Origin: Falsirhodobacter xinxiangensis
Lineage (GTDB): Bacteria; Pseudomonadota; Alphaproteobacteria; Rhodobacterales; Rhodobacteraceae
Assembly: GCF_004959935.1 (NCBI RefSeq)
Contig: NZ_SMYN01000007.1
Span: forward strand, 62,001-126,000
Length of the DNA stretch: 64,000 nt
Direction: 5' to 3'
Shown here: positions 26,558-35,454 of the stretch, in pieces
Layout: each line of letters starts with the position of its first letter
Position numbering within the stretch: position 1 is the first letter of the stretch
The notes under the pieces: model-generated
The model's database searches: none
Seen by the model: the letters and a program-made list of their open reading frames with translations, nothing else
Told to the model about the DNA's origin: nothing
Translations under genes and position numbers: made by a program

Positions 26558-27505
26558 TCAGGAACAGGTGTATTCGACGCCAAGCGCGGCATCGATCTCG
26601 CGGATGACCTTCCAGTCGTCCTTGAAGGTGATCGGCACGAAACGATCCTCGCCCTGCGCGGCGAATTCTTCTTTCAGCGCCGAGCCTTCCCAGTCGAAGC
26701 TGAAGAAGGCTTCCTTGATCTTGTCCTGCAATTCCGGCGTCAGGTTATGCGCCATGCCATAGCCGGTCGTCGGGAAGGTGTCGGATTTGAAGATCGTGAC
26801 CAGCGCATCGCCGTCCACCGCATCCCGCGCGACCATCCGCTTCAGCACCGAGTTCGCAACCGCCGCCGCGTCGTAATCGGCATTCGCGACGCCAAGGATC
26901 GAATTGTCATGCGCGCCCGAGAAAGCCGGCGTGTAGTCGCGTTCCGCCGCCAGATCGAATTGCGACGTCAGCAGCGCCTGCGGTGCCTTGAACCCCGAGT
27001 TCGAGGTTTCCGACGTGAAGGCCAGCGTGCGGCCCTTGAGGTCCGCAACCTCGGCGATGCCGCTGTCCGGGTGGGTGATGATCTCCATCTCATACCCGAA
27101 GGTGCCGTCCTCGCGCGCCATCATGGCAAAGGGACGGAAGCCCGAGCAGGCGACGGCGATCGGGTTGCCGCCGGTGTTCACGCCCGCGATGTGCAGACGG
27201 CCCGCGCGCAGCGCCTCGTATTGCGCGGCGTTCGACTGGACCGGGAAGAATTCGACGTCCTTGCCCGTCACCTCGGCCAGATGGTCGAGGAACCCCTGCC
27301 AGACATCGACATAGACGGCCGGATCTTCGACCGGGGTATAGGCGAAGACCAGCGTTTCGGGATCGACCAGCTGCGCCGCATCGCTCGGGATGTCGGCGAC
27401 CATGTCCCCATCGGCGTCGGTATAGCGCGCGTCGAGCGGGAAATCCTGGGCGAGGGCGGGCAGGGCGCAAAGCGCGGCAATGGAAACGGTGGCAAGAAAA
27501 CGCAT
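26558..27505 (-). CDS. phnD: Phosphate/phosphite/phosphonate substrate-binding protein PhnD
   Basis: A 315-residue periplasmic binding protein with signal peptide MRFLATVSIAALCALPALAQ. The PhnD family is visible in LVFAYTPVEDPAVYVDVWQG, EFFPVQSNAAQYEALRAGRL, LKGRTLAFTSETSNSGFKAP and FSGAHDNSILGVANADYDAA. It leads the phnDCEE operon. No C-P lyase genes (phnG-M) are near, so uptake may serve as a phosphorus source handled elsewhere. No convincing Pho box was found in the 108 bases upstream. Confidence 0.92.
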   Translation of the reverse strand: MRFLATVSIAALCALPALAQDFPLDARYTDADGDMVADIPSDAAQLVDPETLVFAYTPVEDPAVYVDVWQGFLDHLAEVTGKDVEFFPVQSNAAQYEALRAGRLHIAGVNTGGNPIAVACSGFRPFAMMAREDGTFGYEMEIITHPDSGIAEVADLKGRTLAFTSETSNSGFKAPQALLTSQFDLAAERDYTPAFSGAHDNSILGVANADYDAAAVANSVLKRMVARDAVDGDALVTIFKSDTFPTTGYGMAHNLTPELQDKIKEAFFSFDWEGSALKEEFAAQGEDRFVPITFKDDWKVIREIDAALGVEYTCS

Positions 27506-27613
27506 CGGCGGCTCCGGGATACGAGAACAGATGCGACCGCGTTAGGGGTGCCGTGTAACAATCGGATTACGGTTCCGCCCTCTGCGGCGCGCGCTGTTGT
27601 CGCATGCGGGGCG

Positions 27614-29086
27614 CTATTTCGGCCCCGCTGTTCTTTGCATCACGATCACCGCGGCGGCCCCAAGGGCCAGCAGGGCCAGCGCCACGCCCAGCACCGCCAT
27701 GAAAGAGCTGTCGAAGGCCGCGCCCGCCGCCCCCATCAGCTGGCGGGCCGCGGTCGGCGCTGCGCTCGCGGCATGGTGCAGCGCCTCGTCTATGCCCTGC
27801 GCCGAGGGGCCGACGTCACCCGCCACCGGCGCAACATAGGACCGGGTATAGACGGCGGCGAGAATGCTGCCGAAGATCGTGACGCCCATCGTGCCGCCCA
27901 GCTCGTAGGACACCTCCTCGATCGAGGCGGCGGTGCCCGCGCTTTCCTTCGGGGCGTTGTGCAGGATCGCCGCCGAGGCCGTCGTCATCGTGATGCCCAC
28001 GCCCGCCCCCACAAGCGCAAGCGCCGCGATCTGCACCGGAAGCGAATGGACGGCCATCATGTAGATGCCGACGCCCAGCGCAATGGCGATCATCCCGCCC
28101 GGCAGAAGCCGCCCGCTGCCGACCCGGCCGATGAAGCGGCCCGTGATCGGACCGGCGACGAAGGACGCAAGCGGAAGCGGCAAAAGCTGCAGCCCGGCCT
28201 CCAGCGGCGACATGCCCAGCACCAGCTGGAACCGCTGCGTCATGGCCAGCGACAGTCCCATCAACGCCGCCGCTGCGATCAGCGCGGCGATGACGGCACT
28301 GCTGAAGGCGGGGTTGGCGAAAACCTTCAGGTCCAGCATCGGATGGGCCGACCGCCGCTGCCCGCGGATGAACAGCGCGATGAAGCCCGCCCCGACCGCG
28401 GCCGCCGCAATCGCCATGGGAAGCGACGGCTCGGGCTTGGCGAACTCCTTCATCGCCAGCGTCGTCGCGACCAGACCGATCATGATCTGGACCGATCCGA
28501 TCAGGCTGAACGGATGGTTGCCCTCCCCCTCGTGCCGCCCGACAACGAGGAAACCCGCAACGAAGGCCGCAAGAACGATCGGCACGTTTATCAGGAAGAC
28601 CGATCCCCACCAGAAGAATTCCAAAAGGAAACCGCCAAGGATCGGGCCGAAGGCCGCACCGCCCGAGGCGACCGCCGCCCATACGCCGATGGCGAAGCTG
28701 CGTTCGTCGTCATCCTCGAACGTGTGGCGGATGATGGCAAGCGTCGCCGGCATCATCATCGCCGCCCCGATCGCCAACGCGACGCGCCCGGCGATCAGCA
28801 CCTGCGGCACCGGCGCGAAAGCGGCAAGAAGCGAGGCGAGCCCGAAAACGATCAGCCCTGACAGGAACATCCGGCGCGATCCGAAACGGTCGCCCAGCGC
28901 ACCCGAAGCGGGCAGAAGCCCGGCGACGGTCAGCGAATATGCGTTGACGATCCACAGCTTCTGGGACTGCGACGCCCCAAGCCCGGCGGTCAGCCGGGGC
29001 AGGGCGGTATACAGCACCGTCATGTCGATCACGATAAGAAGCAACGCGCTGGAGACCACTGCCAGCACCAGCCAACGCCTGTTCAT
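27614..29086 (-). CDS. MFS transporter, DHA2 (14-helix) drug-exporter type
   Basis: A 490-residue major facilitator with about 14 helices. DHA2 markers are IDMTVLYTALPRL in helix 1, LPASGALGDRFGSRRMF (motif A), GRVALAIGAAMMMPATLAIIRH and GPILGGFLLEFFWWGSVFLINVP (motif C region). I chose the ATG at 29086 (GGGGCG upstream); starts at 29098 and 29116 are possible. It is divergent from a TetR gene with a palindromic operator between, the usual arrangement of an efflux pump of the SmvA/QacA group induced by its cargo. The specific drugs cannot be inferred. Confidence 0.9.
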   Translation of the reverse strand: MNRRWLVLAVVSSALLLIVIDMTVLYTALPRLTAGLGASQSQKLWIVNAYSLTVAGLLPASGALGDRFGSRRMFLSGLIVFGLASLLAAFAPVPQVLIAGRVALAIGAAMMMPATLAIIRHTFEDDDERSFAIGVWAAVASGGAAFGPILGGFLLEFFWWGSVFLINVPIVLAAFVAGFLVVGRHEGEGNHPFSLIGSVQIMIGLVATTLAMKEFAKPEPSLPMAIAAAAVGAGFIALFIRGQRRSAHPMLDLKVFANPAFSSAVIAALIAAAALMGLSLAMTQRFQLVLGMSPLEAGLQLLPLPLASFVAGPITGRFIGRVGSGRLLPGGMIAIALGVGIYMMAVHSLPVQIAALALVGAGVGITMTTASAAILHNAPKESAGTAASIEEVSYELGGTMGVTIFGSILAAVYTRSYVAPVAGDVGPSAQGIDEALHHAASAAPTAARQLMGAAGAAFDSSFMAVLGVALALLALGAAAVIVMQRTAGPK

Positions 29087-29131
29087 GTCACGCCCCATTT
29101 TGCTGATTGCATTCATCACCGCTGCGATATA

Positions 29132-29149
29132 ATTCCATACGTATGGAAT
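29132..29149. promoter_or_regulatory. TetR-type operator, 18-bp perfect palindrome
   Basis: ATTCCATACGTATGGAAT is a perfect 18-base palindrome in the MFS/tetR divergent region. A plus-strand -10 TATAAT (29128-29133) overlaps its left edge, and the TetR start codon follows 13 bases after it. Binding by the adjacent TetR protein would shut both promoters. Confidence 0.7.
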
Positions 29150-29162
29150 GAAAAGGACGAAG

Positions 29163-29714
29163 ATGGGGCGGCAGAAATCCATTGATCGCGATCACCTGCT
29201 GGATCTGGCCGAGGGGATCGTGCGCGAACATGGCGCATCCGCGCTGACCATCGACGCATTGGCCAAGGCGGCGGGCGTCACCAAGGGCGGTGTCCAATAT
29301 ACGTTCGCCAGCAAGGCCGCGCTGATCGACGCGATCTGCACGCGGTGGATGGCAAGCTATCAGGCGCTGTTCGACAAGCTGGTCGTGCCGGACCCGACGC
29401 CCGTCGATGTGATCCGCGCCCATGTCGGCGCCACGTTCCAAGATGCGCAGCCGGCCGAGACGAAGGCCGCATCGCTGATGACCGGATTGCTGCAATCGCC
29501 CGAGTTCATGGCGGCCACGCGAGAATGGTATGAGGGCCGCGCCAGCGATCTTGACCTGACCACCCCCGAAGGCCGCCGCGCCCGCCTTGCGTTCCTCGCG
29601 ACGGAAGGGGCGTTCGCGCTTCGGTATCTCGGCCTGAAAGAGATCGCGCCGGATGACTGGTCGGGAATCTTCGACGACATCAAGACCTTCCTGCTTCCCA
29701 AGGAAGGGTCCTGA
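29163..29714 (+). CDS. TetR-family transcriptional repressor
   Basis: A 183-residue TetR regulator. The N-terminal DNA-binding domain shows LLDLAEGIVREHGASALTID and the helix-turn-helix LAKAAGVTKGGVQYTFASKA. The C-terminal half is a helical ligand domain of the TetR_C_37-like kind (DLTTPEGRRARLAFLATEG). I chose the ATG at 29163, six bases from AAGGA; an ATG at 29148 lies inside the operator palindrome. It most likely represses itself and the divergent MFS exporter. Confidence 0.9.
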   Translation: MGRQKSIDRDHLLDLAEGIVREHGASALTIDALAKAAGVTKGGVQYTFASKAALIDAICTRWMASYQALFDKLVVPDPTPVDVIRAHVGATFQDAQPAETKAASLMTGLLQSPEFMAATREWYEGRASDLDLTTPEGRRARLAFLATEGAFALRYLGLKEIAPDDWSGIFDDIKTFLLPKEGS

Positions 29715-29740
29715 CGTTACCGCGCGCCACGACGCTGTTC

Positions 29741-29758
29741 GCCGAAAGTCCTCGGCGC
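29741..29758 (+). terminator. Short hairpin after tetR
   Basis: CGCCGA (29741-29746) and TCGGCG (29753-29758) form a 6-bp stem with a 6-base loop 27 bases after the tetR stop. It is weak, without a U-run, and could serve tetR only. Confidence 0.3.
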
Positions 29759-29814
29759 CCTTGGAAATGAGCGGCAACCACCGATCGCACGCCGCGGGGG
29801 CCGAGGTGCGGTCT

Positions 29815-30531
29815 TCAGGGCGAGACCAGCCTCAACTCCTCCATCAACGCGGGATCGAGGATGTTGATCTCCTCGGGCGGGGTGCGAAGCGCATGGGACA
29901 TCAGACGCAGATCGACGCCCATCTCGGTCAGGTAGTCCATCACGCTGGCTTGCCCGCGCTGCACATCCTTCACCGCCATGAACGCCGGCAGGATCGTATT
30001 CTCGCCGAAGTAATGCTGGTGGACGCCGACGACGCCGCCCGCTGCGACGCTGCGCTCCGACCCGCCCGCCAGTATGTAGGGGCAGGCCGACAGGCAGACC
30101 GCGCCGTCCGCGACCTCGGTCGAAAAGCCCGCCGCCCGGATCGTGCGCCCGATGGCAAGTGCGTCCGACACCGACCCGCCGGAGCTGTCCAGTGTGACCA
30201 GCGTCTCTGGCGGTCGCTGCTGATCCAGCCATCCGGCAAAACGATCCGCATCGCCGGGGGCGATCTGGCCGGTGATGCGGATGGCCCCGTCCGCCGATGC
30301 GAATTCCAGCTTTTCCGGCATGGGCCGCATGGCGGGCGCACCCGGTGCTGCGGGGCGCAAGTCGGGGCGATAGGGCCGAACGCTCGGCCCCTGCGCGGGC
30401 GGGGCGAACAATCCCGGTGCGGCGTTCCCGGGTGATCCGCGCAGGTCCAGCGCGATGATCGCCGCGCTCAGCACCATCTGCGAGATGAACACGGCCCGGA
30501 TCGCCCCCTGTGGGCTGGAAAGCCACGCCAT
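29815..30531 (-). CDS. ClpP-fold periplasmic protein (COG3904-like)
   Basis: A 238-residue protein with an N-terminal membrane anchor or uncleaved signal (residues 8-30), a proline-rich linker to about residue 70, and a ClpP/crotonase-fold domain. Key elements are VTLDSSGGSVSDALAIGRTI, CLSACPYILAGGSER (candidate nucleophile serine in LSAC) and GVVGVHQHYF (candidate histidine). This matches the predicted periplasmic COG3904 group, whose members are thought to be serine proteases, though activity is mostly untested. It follows the coiled-coil membrane protein gene by one base and is probably co-transcribed. Confidence 0.75.
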   Translation of the reverse strand: MAWLSSPQGAIRAVFISQMVLSAAIIALDLRGSPGNAAPGLFAPPAQGPSVRPYRPDLRPAAPGAPAMRPMPEKLEFASADGAIRITGQIAPGDADRFAGWLDQQRPPETLVTLDSSGGSVSDALAIGRTIRAAGFSTEVADGAVCLSACPYILAGGSERSVAAGGVVGVHQHYFGENTILPAFMAVKDVQRGQASVMDYLTEMGVDLRLMSHALRTPPEEINILDPALMEELRLVSP

Positions 30532-30532
30532 C

Positions 30533-31792
30533 CTATTCCCCCGGACGGATCAAGGCGCGGGGGGGATCTGCGGGCGGATCGGGCTGGCGCAGCAGTTCCG
30601 CCGCCGCCAGTGCCGCGCGCAATTCGCCCACGGTCATGCGGTCGTCGGAATGCGTCTCGCCCCGTCCTGACCGGATCGCGGCCTGCACGACCATGATGAT
30701 GAAGACCAGAACGGCGGGCAAAAGGTCGATGGCGATGGCCCCGGCCCAGGCGGGCACGAAATTCCCGGCATAGGCGATGACCGCATCCGCCGCCGACATC
30801 GGCTTGTAGATCGCCTCGGACGGCTGCGGTAGGGCCAGCACCTCGTTGGCCGCCGTGGTCAGGGTTTGCGCCCGCTGTTCGACCAGCGACAGCACCGAGG
30901 TGATGGTGCTGTTCTGCCCCGCCCGCATTTCGGCGGTGGACCCGTCCAGTTCCGGCAGCACGACGGCCTCGGCCAGATCCTGCGCCGCGCGGGCGACCAG
31001 CGGCGCGGGGTTCAACTGGCGAAGCTGGGTGATCAGGCCGGAAAGCTGCACCGCATCTTCGGAAAAACGCACCGTGCGATCCTCGATCCCGCCGGGCTGG
31101 ACCGACAGGCTGCGCATCCGGGCAAGGATGGTGTTGCCTTGGGCGAAGGCCTGCTCGATCGGTTCGGCCACGCCCGTCATCTGGTCCTCCAGCGCCTGAA
31201 GCTCGGACCCTTTCTGCGTCAGCACGCGGAAGACCGCCCCCCGGCCGGAAAAGCCCGACAGCGTGCCGCCCGCCTCTTGCTCGGACAGATCCTCGAAGCT
31301 TTGCCGGACGCGGGCGACGTCGCGCGACAGCGATTGGCCCGCAACGGAATTGGCATGCGCCCGTTCAAGCGCGGCCTGATATTGCTGCACCGTGGTCGCC
31401 ATATGCGTCTCGACCGCCGCGCCGCCCGCCAGTGCCGCCGCGTTCAGCCATGACGACATCGCCACGATGGCCACGCAGCCCAGCGCCATCGTCAGCAGAA
31501 GGCCCATGCGCGATGCTGCCGTCCGGACGGCGGGCAGCAGCCGCAGCATGTAGGACCAGAACACGAAGATCCCGACCGACACCGCGATCGAATAGGACAG
31601 CGCTGCAAAGGTCGTCCAGATCCCCGGATCATCCAGCAGAGTGCGCACGCCAAGATAGGTATAGATCCCGGACGCGGCCGCCAGCACGCCCAGCGCGCTG
31701 CTTGTGAAAGTGTCCAGCCAGTCCAGATGCCGTTCCAATTCGCGGGCGTAACGGTCGCCCGAACGATCCGCCGCCGGTAGGGTGTCGTTCAT
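30533..31792 (-). CDS. Membrane protein with periplasmic coiled-coil domain, unknown function
   Basis: A 419-residue protein from the ATG at 31792 (GGAG upstream). Three hydrophobic helices lie at about 30-55, 62-90 and 95-125. A long helical, probably periplasmic region follows at 130-345, with leucine/alanine heptads such as LQALEDQMTGVAEPIEQAFA. A fourth helix near 350-375 and a short proline-rich cytoplasmic tail end the chain. I do not recognise the family. Topology resembles sensory or envelope-organising proteins without a signalling output. One base separates it from the ClpP-fold gene, suggesting a functional pair. Confidence 0.7.
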   Translation of the reverse strand: MNDTLPAADRSGDRYARELERHLDWLDTFTSSALGVLAAASGIYTYLGVRTLLDDPGIWTTFAALSYSIAVSVGIFVFWSYMLRLLPAVRTAASRMGLLLTMALGCVAIVAMSSWLNAAALAGGAAVETHMATTVQQYQAALERAHANSVAGQSLSRDVARVRQSFEDLSEQEAGGTLSGFSGRGAVFRVLTQKGSELQALEDQMTGVAEPIEQAFAQGNTILARMRSLSVQPGGIEDRTVRFSEDAVQLSGLITQLRQLNPAPLVARAAQDLAEAVVLPELDGSTAEMRAGQNSTITSVLSLVEQRAQTLTTAANEVLALPQPSEAIYKPMSAADAVIAYAGNFVPAWAGAIAIDLLPAVLVFIIMVVQAAIRSGRGETHSDDRMTVGELRAALAAAELLRQPDPPADPPRALIRPGE

Positions 31793-31956
31793 GGGCACTC
31801 CACGCAGGAAAAGGGGTAAGGTCCAGATATGGGGTTGAAACGCGCGCCGTCATCCCCCCGAACGCTCACAGTCCAGCGATGCCGAACGGCAAGACGAACC
31901 TTGACCGAAAGGGCGAGGGTGCTAGCCTTTCTGCATCCCAGCTTACGAGGCCAGGC

Positions 31957-32418
31957 ATGACCCAGTTCATCGTCAATGGTCAGGACGTCACGCTCGATAT
32001 CGACCCGGACATTCCTTTGCTTTGGGCATTGCGCGACGACCTGCATCTTACCGGAACCAAGTTCGGCTGCGGGGTCGCGCAATGCGGCGCCTGCACCGTC
32101 ATGTTGAACGGGATGCCGCGAAGGTCCTGCGTAACACCCCTGTCGATGGTCGAAGGCAGCGAGGTCACGACAATCGAAGGCATGACCGGACCCGAGATCG
32201 AAGCCGTGAAGGCCGCATGGGTCGCGATCGACGTGCCGCAATGCGGCTGGTGCCAGTCGGGCCAGATCATGTCCGCCACCGCGCTTTTGCAGCAATCGGC
32301 CAGCGCGCCCACCGATGCCGAGATCGATGCGGCGATGGCCGGCAACGTCTGCCGCTGCGCCACCTATGTCCGTGTCCGCGCCGCCATCCACGACGCCGCC
32401 CGCACGCTGGAGCTTTGA
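31957..32418 (+). CDS. iorA: Isoquinoline 1-oxidoreductase-type alpha subunit, [2Fe-2S] protein
   Basis: A 153-residue iron-sulfur subunit of the molybdenum hydroxylase (xanthine oxidase) family. The plant-type ferredoxin motif FGCGVAQCGACTVMLNG and the C-terminal cluster motifs PQCGWCQSGQIM and NVCRCATYVRVRAA are complete. The ATG at 31957 has ACGAGG upstream. It is cytoplasmic until complexed, without a Tat signal of its own. It passes electrons from the Mo subunit to the cytochrome subunit. The three genes 31957-35194 form a periplasmic-type aldehyde or N-heterocycle oxidoreductase. Confidence 0.92.
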   Translation: MTQFIVNGQDVTLDIDPDIPLLWALRDDLHLTGTKFGCGVAQCGACTVMLNGMPRRSCVTPLSMVEGSEVTTIEGMTGPEIEAVKAAWVAIDVPQCGWCQSGQIMSATALLQQSASAPTDAEIDAAMAGNVCRCATYVRVRAAIHDAARTLEL

Positions 32419-32421
32419 GCC

Positions 32422-34596
32422 ATGAGCAGCATGTTCGTCAAAGCCCTGCAACCTGCGCCGCTGCTTCTGCCTTCGCGGCGCATGGTGCTTGCGGGGGCGG
32501 CAGGGTTGACGCTGGCCTTCTTCATCGCGCCGCGCGGGCTGCGGGCGCAGGCACCGGCCCCCGTGATCGCGCCGAATGCGTTTCTACGGATCGGCGAGGA
32601 CGATACCGTGACCGTGCTGTCGAAACATCTGGAGATGGGGCAGGGCCCGTATACCGGCCTTGCCACGCTGGTCGCCGAGGAGTTGGACGCGAGCTGGGAC
32701 CAGATGCGGGCCGAAGGGGCGCCCGCGGATGACAGCCTCTATGCCAACCTCGCCTTCGGGGCGCAGGGGACGGGCGGTTCGACCGCGATGGCGAACAGCT
32801 GGACCCAGATGCGGATGGTCGGCGCAACCGCGCGGGCGATGCTGGTCGCCGCCGCCGCCGCCGAATGGGGCGTGCCGGAGGGTGAGATCGCGGTGGCCGA
32901 GGGCGTCATCTCGCACGGGGATCGCCGTTCGGGGTTCGGGGCGCTGGCGGATCGTGCCGCCACGATGCCGATGCCCGAAGCGCCGCGTTTGAAGGACCCA
33001 TCCGCCTTCCGCCTGATCGGCACCGACCGGCCCAAGCTGGACACGGTGGCCAAGACCGACGGCACCGCGCAGTTCACCATGGACATCCACCGCGAGGGGA
33101 TGCTGACCGTTCTGGTCGCCCGCCCGCCCGCCTTCGGCGCGACGCTGGTGTCGTTCGACGACGCGGCGGCGCTGGCCGTGCCCGGGGTGGAGATGGTGCG
33201 CCGGATCGGGGCAGGGGTCGCCGTCTATGCGCGGGGGACCTATGCCGCGCTCAAGGGCCGCCGCGCGCTGGACGTGACGTGGGATACGGCGGAGGCCGAA
33301 CGTCGAAGCACGGCAGAGATCTTCGCCGACTTCAGCGCCGCTGCCCAGTCGGGCGGGCAGACGGTCGAGGAGGAAGGCGACATCGACGCAGGCTTCGCCG
33401 CCGCCACGCAGATCATCGAGGACGAGATACGCTTCCCCTATCTTGCCCATGCCCCGATGGAGCCGCTGGATGCCGTGATCGAGGTGAAGGACGGCAAGGC
33501 CGAGCTTTGGTACGGCTGCCAGTTCCCGACCTTCGACCGCCCCACCGCCGCCAAGGCGCTTGGTCTGCCCCCCGAGGATGTCCGCATCAACGTCATCCTT
33601 GCGGGCGGATCGTTCGGACGGCGCGCGCAGGGATCGGCCCATATCGCGCAGGAGATCGGCGAGATCGCGAAGGCCGCAGGCCGCGACGGTGCCTTCAAGA
33701 TGCTGATGACGCGCGAAGATGACATCCACGGCGGATACTATCGCCCGCTGACCGTGCACCGTCTGCGGGCGGGCATCGACGATGCGGGCAACATCACCGC
33801 ATGGACCAATTCCATCGCCAACCAGTCGATCATGACCGGCACCCCGATGGAGGCGATGATGCAGGGCGGCGTCGATCCCACGTCGTTCGAGGGGTCGAAC
33901 GCGCTGCCCTATACCTTCGGATCGCGCAGGATCGGCTGGGCACAGATGCAAAGCCCGGTGCCGGTGCTGTGGTGGCGGTCGGTCGGGCATACCCACACGG
34001 CCTTTGCGGTCGAAAGCTTCCTTGATCGCGTGCTGGAGGCGGCGGGCAAGGACCCGCTGCAAGGGCGGCTCGACTTGCTGAAACCCGAAGCCACCCGCGA
34101 ACGCGCCGTGCTGGAGACGGTGGGCCGAATGGCGGATTGGCAGGGGCCGCTGCGGGACGGGCGTGCCTATGGCGTCGCATGGGCCAAAAGCTTCGGCAGC
34201 TATGTCGCCCAGATCGTCGAGGTGGAGGAGCGGGACGGCCGCCCCCGCGCGACCCGCGTCTGGTGCGCCGTCGATTGCGGCATCGCGATCAACCCCAACA
34301 TCATCCGCGCGCAGATGGAAGGCGGGATCGGCTATGCCCTCTCGACCGCGCTGTATTCCAAGGTTTCGCTGGGCACGGGCGGCGCGGTCGAGCAAAGCAA
34401 CTTCCACGATTACCCCATGCTGCGCATCCACGAGATGCCAGCCGTCGAGGTCGAGATCATCCGATCTTCCGTCGATCCGACCGGGGTCGGAGAGCCGGGC
34501 GTGCCGCCTCTCGGCCCCGCGCTGGCGAACGCATGGCGCGCATTGACCGGGCAGGTGACGTCGGAACTGCCCTTCCCCATGCAAAGCAATGTCTGA
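32422..34596 (+). CDS. iorB: Isoquinoline 1-oxidoreductase-type beta subunit, molybdopterin-binding
   Basis: A 724-residue Mo-cofactor subunit. An N-terminal twin-arginine signal (PSRRMVLAGAAGLTLAFF) suggests export of the folded heterodimer. Cofactor motifs include MGQGPYTGLATLVAEELD, GAQGTGGSTAMANSW, LAGGSFGRRAQGS, VWCAVDCGIAINPN and the active-site VGEPGVPPLGPAL, with the catalytic glutamate at 691. Enzymes of this group oxidise aldehydes or hydroxylate N-heteroaromatic rings at the carbon next to nitrogen. The name isoquinoline oxidoreductase is a family label, not proof of substrate. Confidence 0.9.
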   Translation: MSSMFVKALQPAPLLLPSRRMVLAGAAGLTLAFFIAPRGLRAQAPAPVIAPNAFLRIGEDDTVTVLSKHLEMGQGPYTGLATLVAEELDASWDQMRAEGAPADDSLYANLAFGAQGTGGSTAMANSWTQMRMVGATARAMLVAAAAAEWGVPEGEIAVAEGVISHGDRRSGFGALADRAATMPMPEAPRLKDPSAFRLIGTDRPKLDTVAKTDGTAQFTMDIHREGMLTVLVARPPAFGATLVSFDDAAALAVPGVEMVRRIGAGVAVYARGTYAALKGRRALDVTWDTAEAERRSTAEIFADFSAAAQSGGQTVEEEGDIDAGFAAATQIIEDEIRFPYLAHAPMEPLDAVIEVKDGKAELWYGCQFPTFDRPTAAKALGLPPEDVRINVILAGGSFGRRAQGSAHIAQEIGEIAKAAGRDGAFKMLMTREDDIHGGYYRPLTVHRLRAGIDDAGNITAWTNSIANQSIMTGTPMEAMMQGGVDPTSFEGSNALPYTFGSRRIGWAQMQSPVPVLWWRSVGHTHTAFAVESFLDRVLEAAGKDPLQGRLDLLKPEATRERAVLETVGRMADWQGPLRDGRAYGVAWAKSFGSYVAQIVEVEERDGRPRATRVWCAVDCGIAINPNIIRAQMEGGIGYALSTALYSKVSLGTGGAVEQSNFHDYPMLRIHEMPAVEVEIIRSSVDPTGVGEPGVPPLGPALANAWRALTGQVTSELPFPMQSNV

Positions 34597-34606
34597 GGGC
34601 GCGGCG

Positions 34607-35194
34607 ATGAGGGTGATGATCCAAACGGCGGCACTGATGCTGGCGCTGCCCCTTGGCGCAGAGGAGCTTCGCGGGCCGGAGTTTTTCGAAAGCATCGCGG
34701 ACCAGAACGAACGATCCGCCGCATTGTTCACCGAGATGGGCGCGGTCCTGACCCATCCGCGTTGCCTGAATTGCCACCCGGTCACCGGCGGCCCGACCCA
34801 AGGCGACGACATGCGTCCCCACTCGCCCCCGGTCATCCGTGGCGAGGCCGATTTCGGCGCGGCGGCGATGAACTGCAACACCTGCCATTCCGCCGATAAC
34901 GTCGAGTTCGCCTCGGCCCCCGGCTCGATCCCCGGGCACGAGCCGTGGATGCTGGCCCCCGCGTCGATGGGCTGGCAGGGTCTGACGCTGGGCGAGATAT
35001 GCGAGCAGATCAAGGACCCCGAACGCAACGGCGGCAAGACGCTGGAGGCGCTTTGGGAACATAACGCCCATGACGGTCTGGTCGGATGGGGCTGGCATCC
35101 CGGCGAAGGGCGCGAACCCGCGCCCGGCAGTCAGGAGTTGTTCGGCCAGTTGACGCGCGCCTGGATCGACACGGGAGCGATCTGCCCGGAGTGA
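34607..35194 (+). CDS. Cytochrome c subunit of the isoquinoline-oxidoreductase-type complex
   Basis: A 195-residue exported protein with signal peptide MRVMIQTAALMLALPLGAEE and two CxxCH haem sites (CLNCH and CNTCH). Genes like this accompany exported IorAB pairs and take electrons from the Fe-S subunit to the respiratory chain. I prefer the ATG at 34607 (GAGG nine bases upstream). A start at 34589, overlapping the iorB stop, would place MSEGAA before the signal peptide. Confidence 0.82.
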   Translation: MRVMIQTAALMLALPLGAEELRGPEFFESIADQNERSAALFTEMGAVLTHPRCLNCHPVTGGPTQGDDMRPHSPPVIRGEADFGAAAMNCNTCHSADNVEFASAPGSIPGHEPWMLAPASMGWQGLTLGEICEQIKDPERNGGKTLEALWEHNAHDGLVGWGWHPGEGREPAPGSQELFGQLTRAWIDTGAICPE

Positions 35195-35238
35195 CCACAT
35201 CCGTCAGACCACTGCTTGAGCGAGCGATGGTTTTATAT

Positions 35239-35270
35239 GCACCGAATGGCGCAACCCCGCCCTTCGGTGC
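35239..35270 (+). terminator. Terminator-type hairpin after the ior operon
   Basis: GCACCGAA (35239-35246) pairs with TTCGGTGC (35263-35270), an 8-bp stem with a 16-base loop, followed by TGATCTTTG. It lies 45 bases after the cytochrome gene. The rest of the gap to urtA (35271-35454) holds nothing I can name; no clear sigma-54 promoter was found. Confidence 0.5.
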
Positions 35271-35454
35271 TGATCTTTGACGCTGGCGATTGCCAACCTG
35301 CCTAAATTTCATGCGATCACGGCCATCCTCGCATCCAATGCAGGCAAAGCGCGTCGGGTGGGGGGCGGTGGTGCGATGCGCCGTTCTCCCCGTTCTGGCT
35401 CGGACGTATCACGGCAAAGAAGCGGCACGATGGCCGCGATGCAGGGATGGGGTC

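Noticed and set aside
27506-27613. Pho box before phnD
   Set aside because: TGTTACA is present once on the minus strand, but no second direct repeat at the right spacing.
27607-27627. Terminator hairpin at the end of the MFS gene
   Set aside because: The CGGGGC/GCCCCG arms overlap the last codons of the gene and no U-run follows on the minus strand.
35195-35454. Sigma-54 promoter before urtA
   Set aside because: TGGCGC and GGCAC elements occur, but the GG to GC spacing is not the required ten bases.
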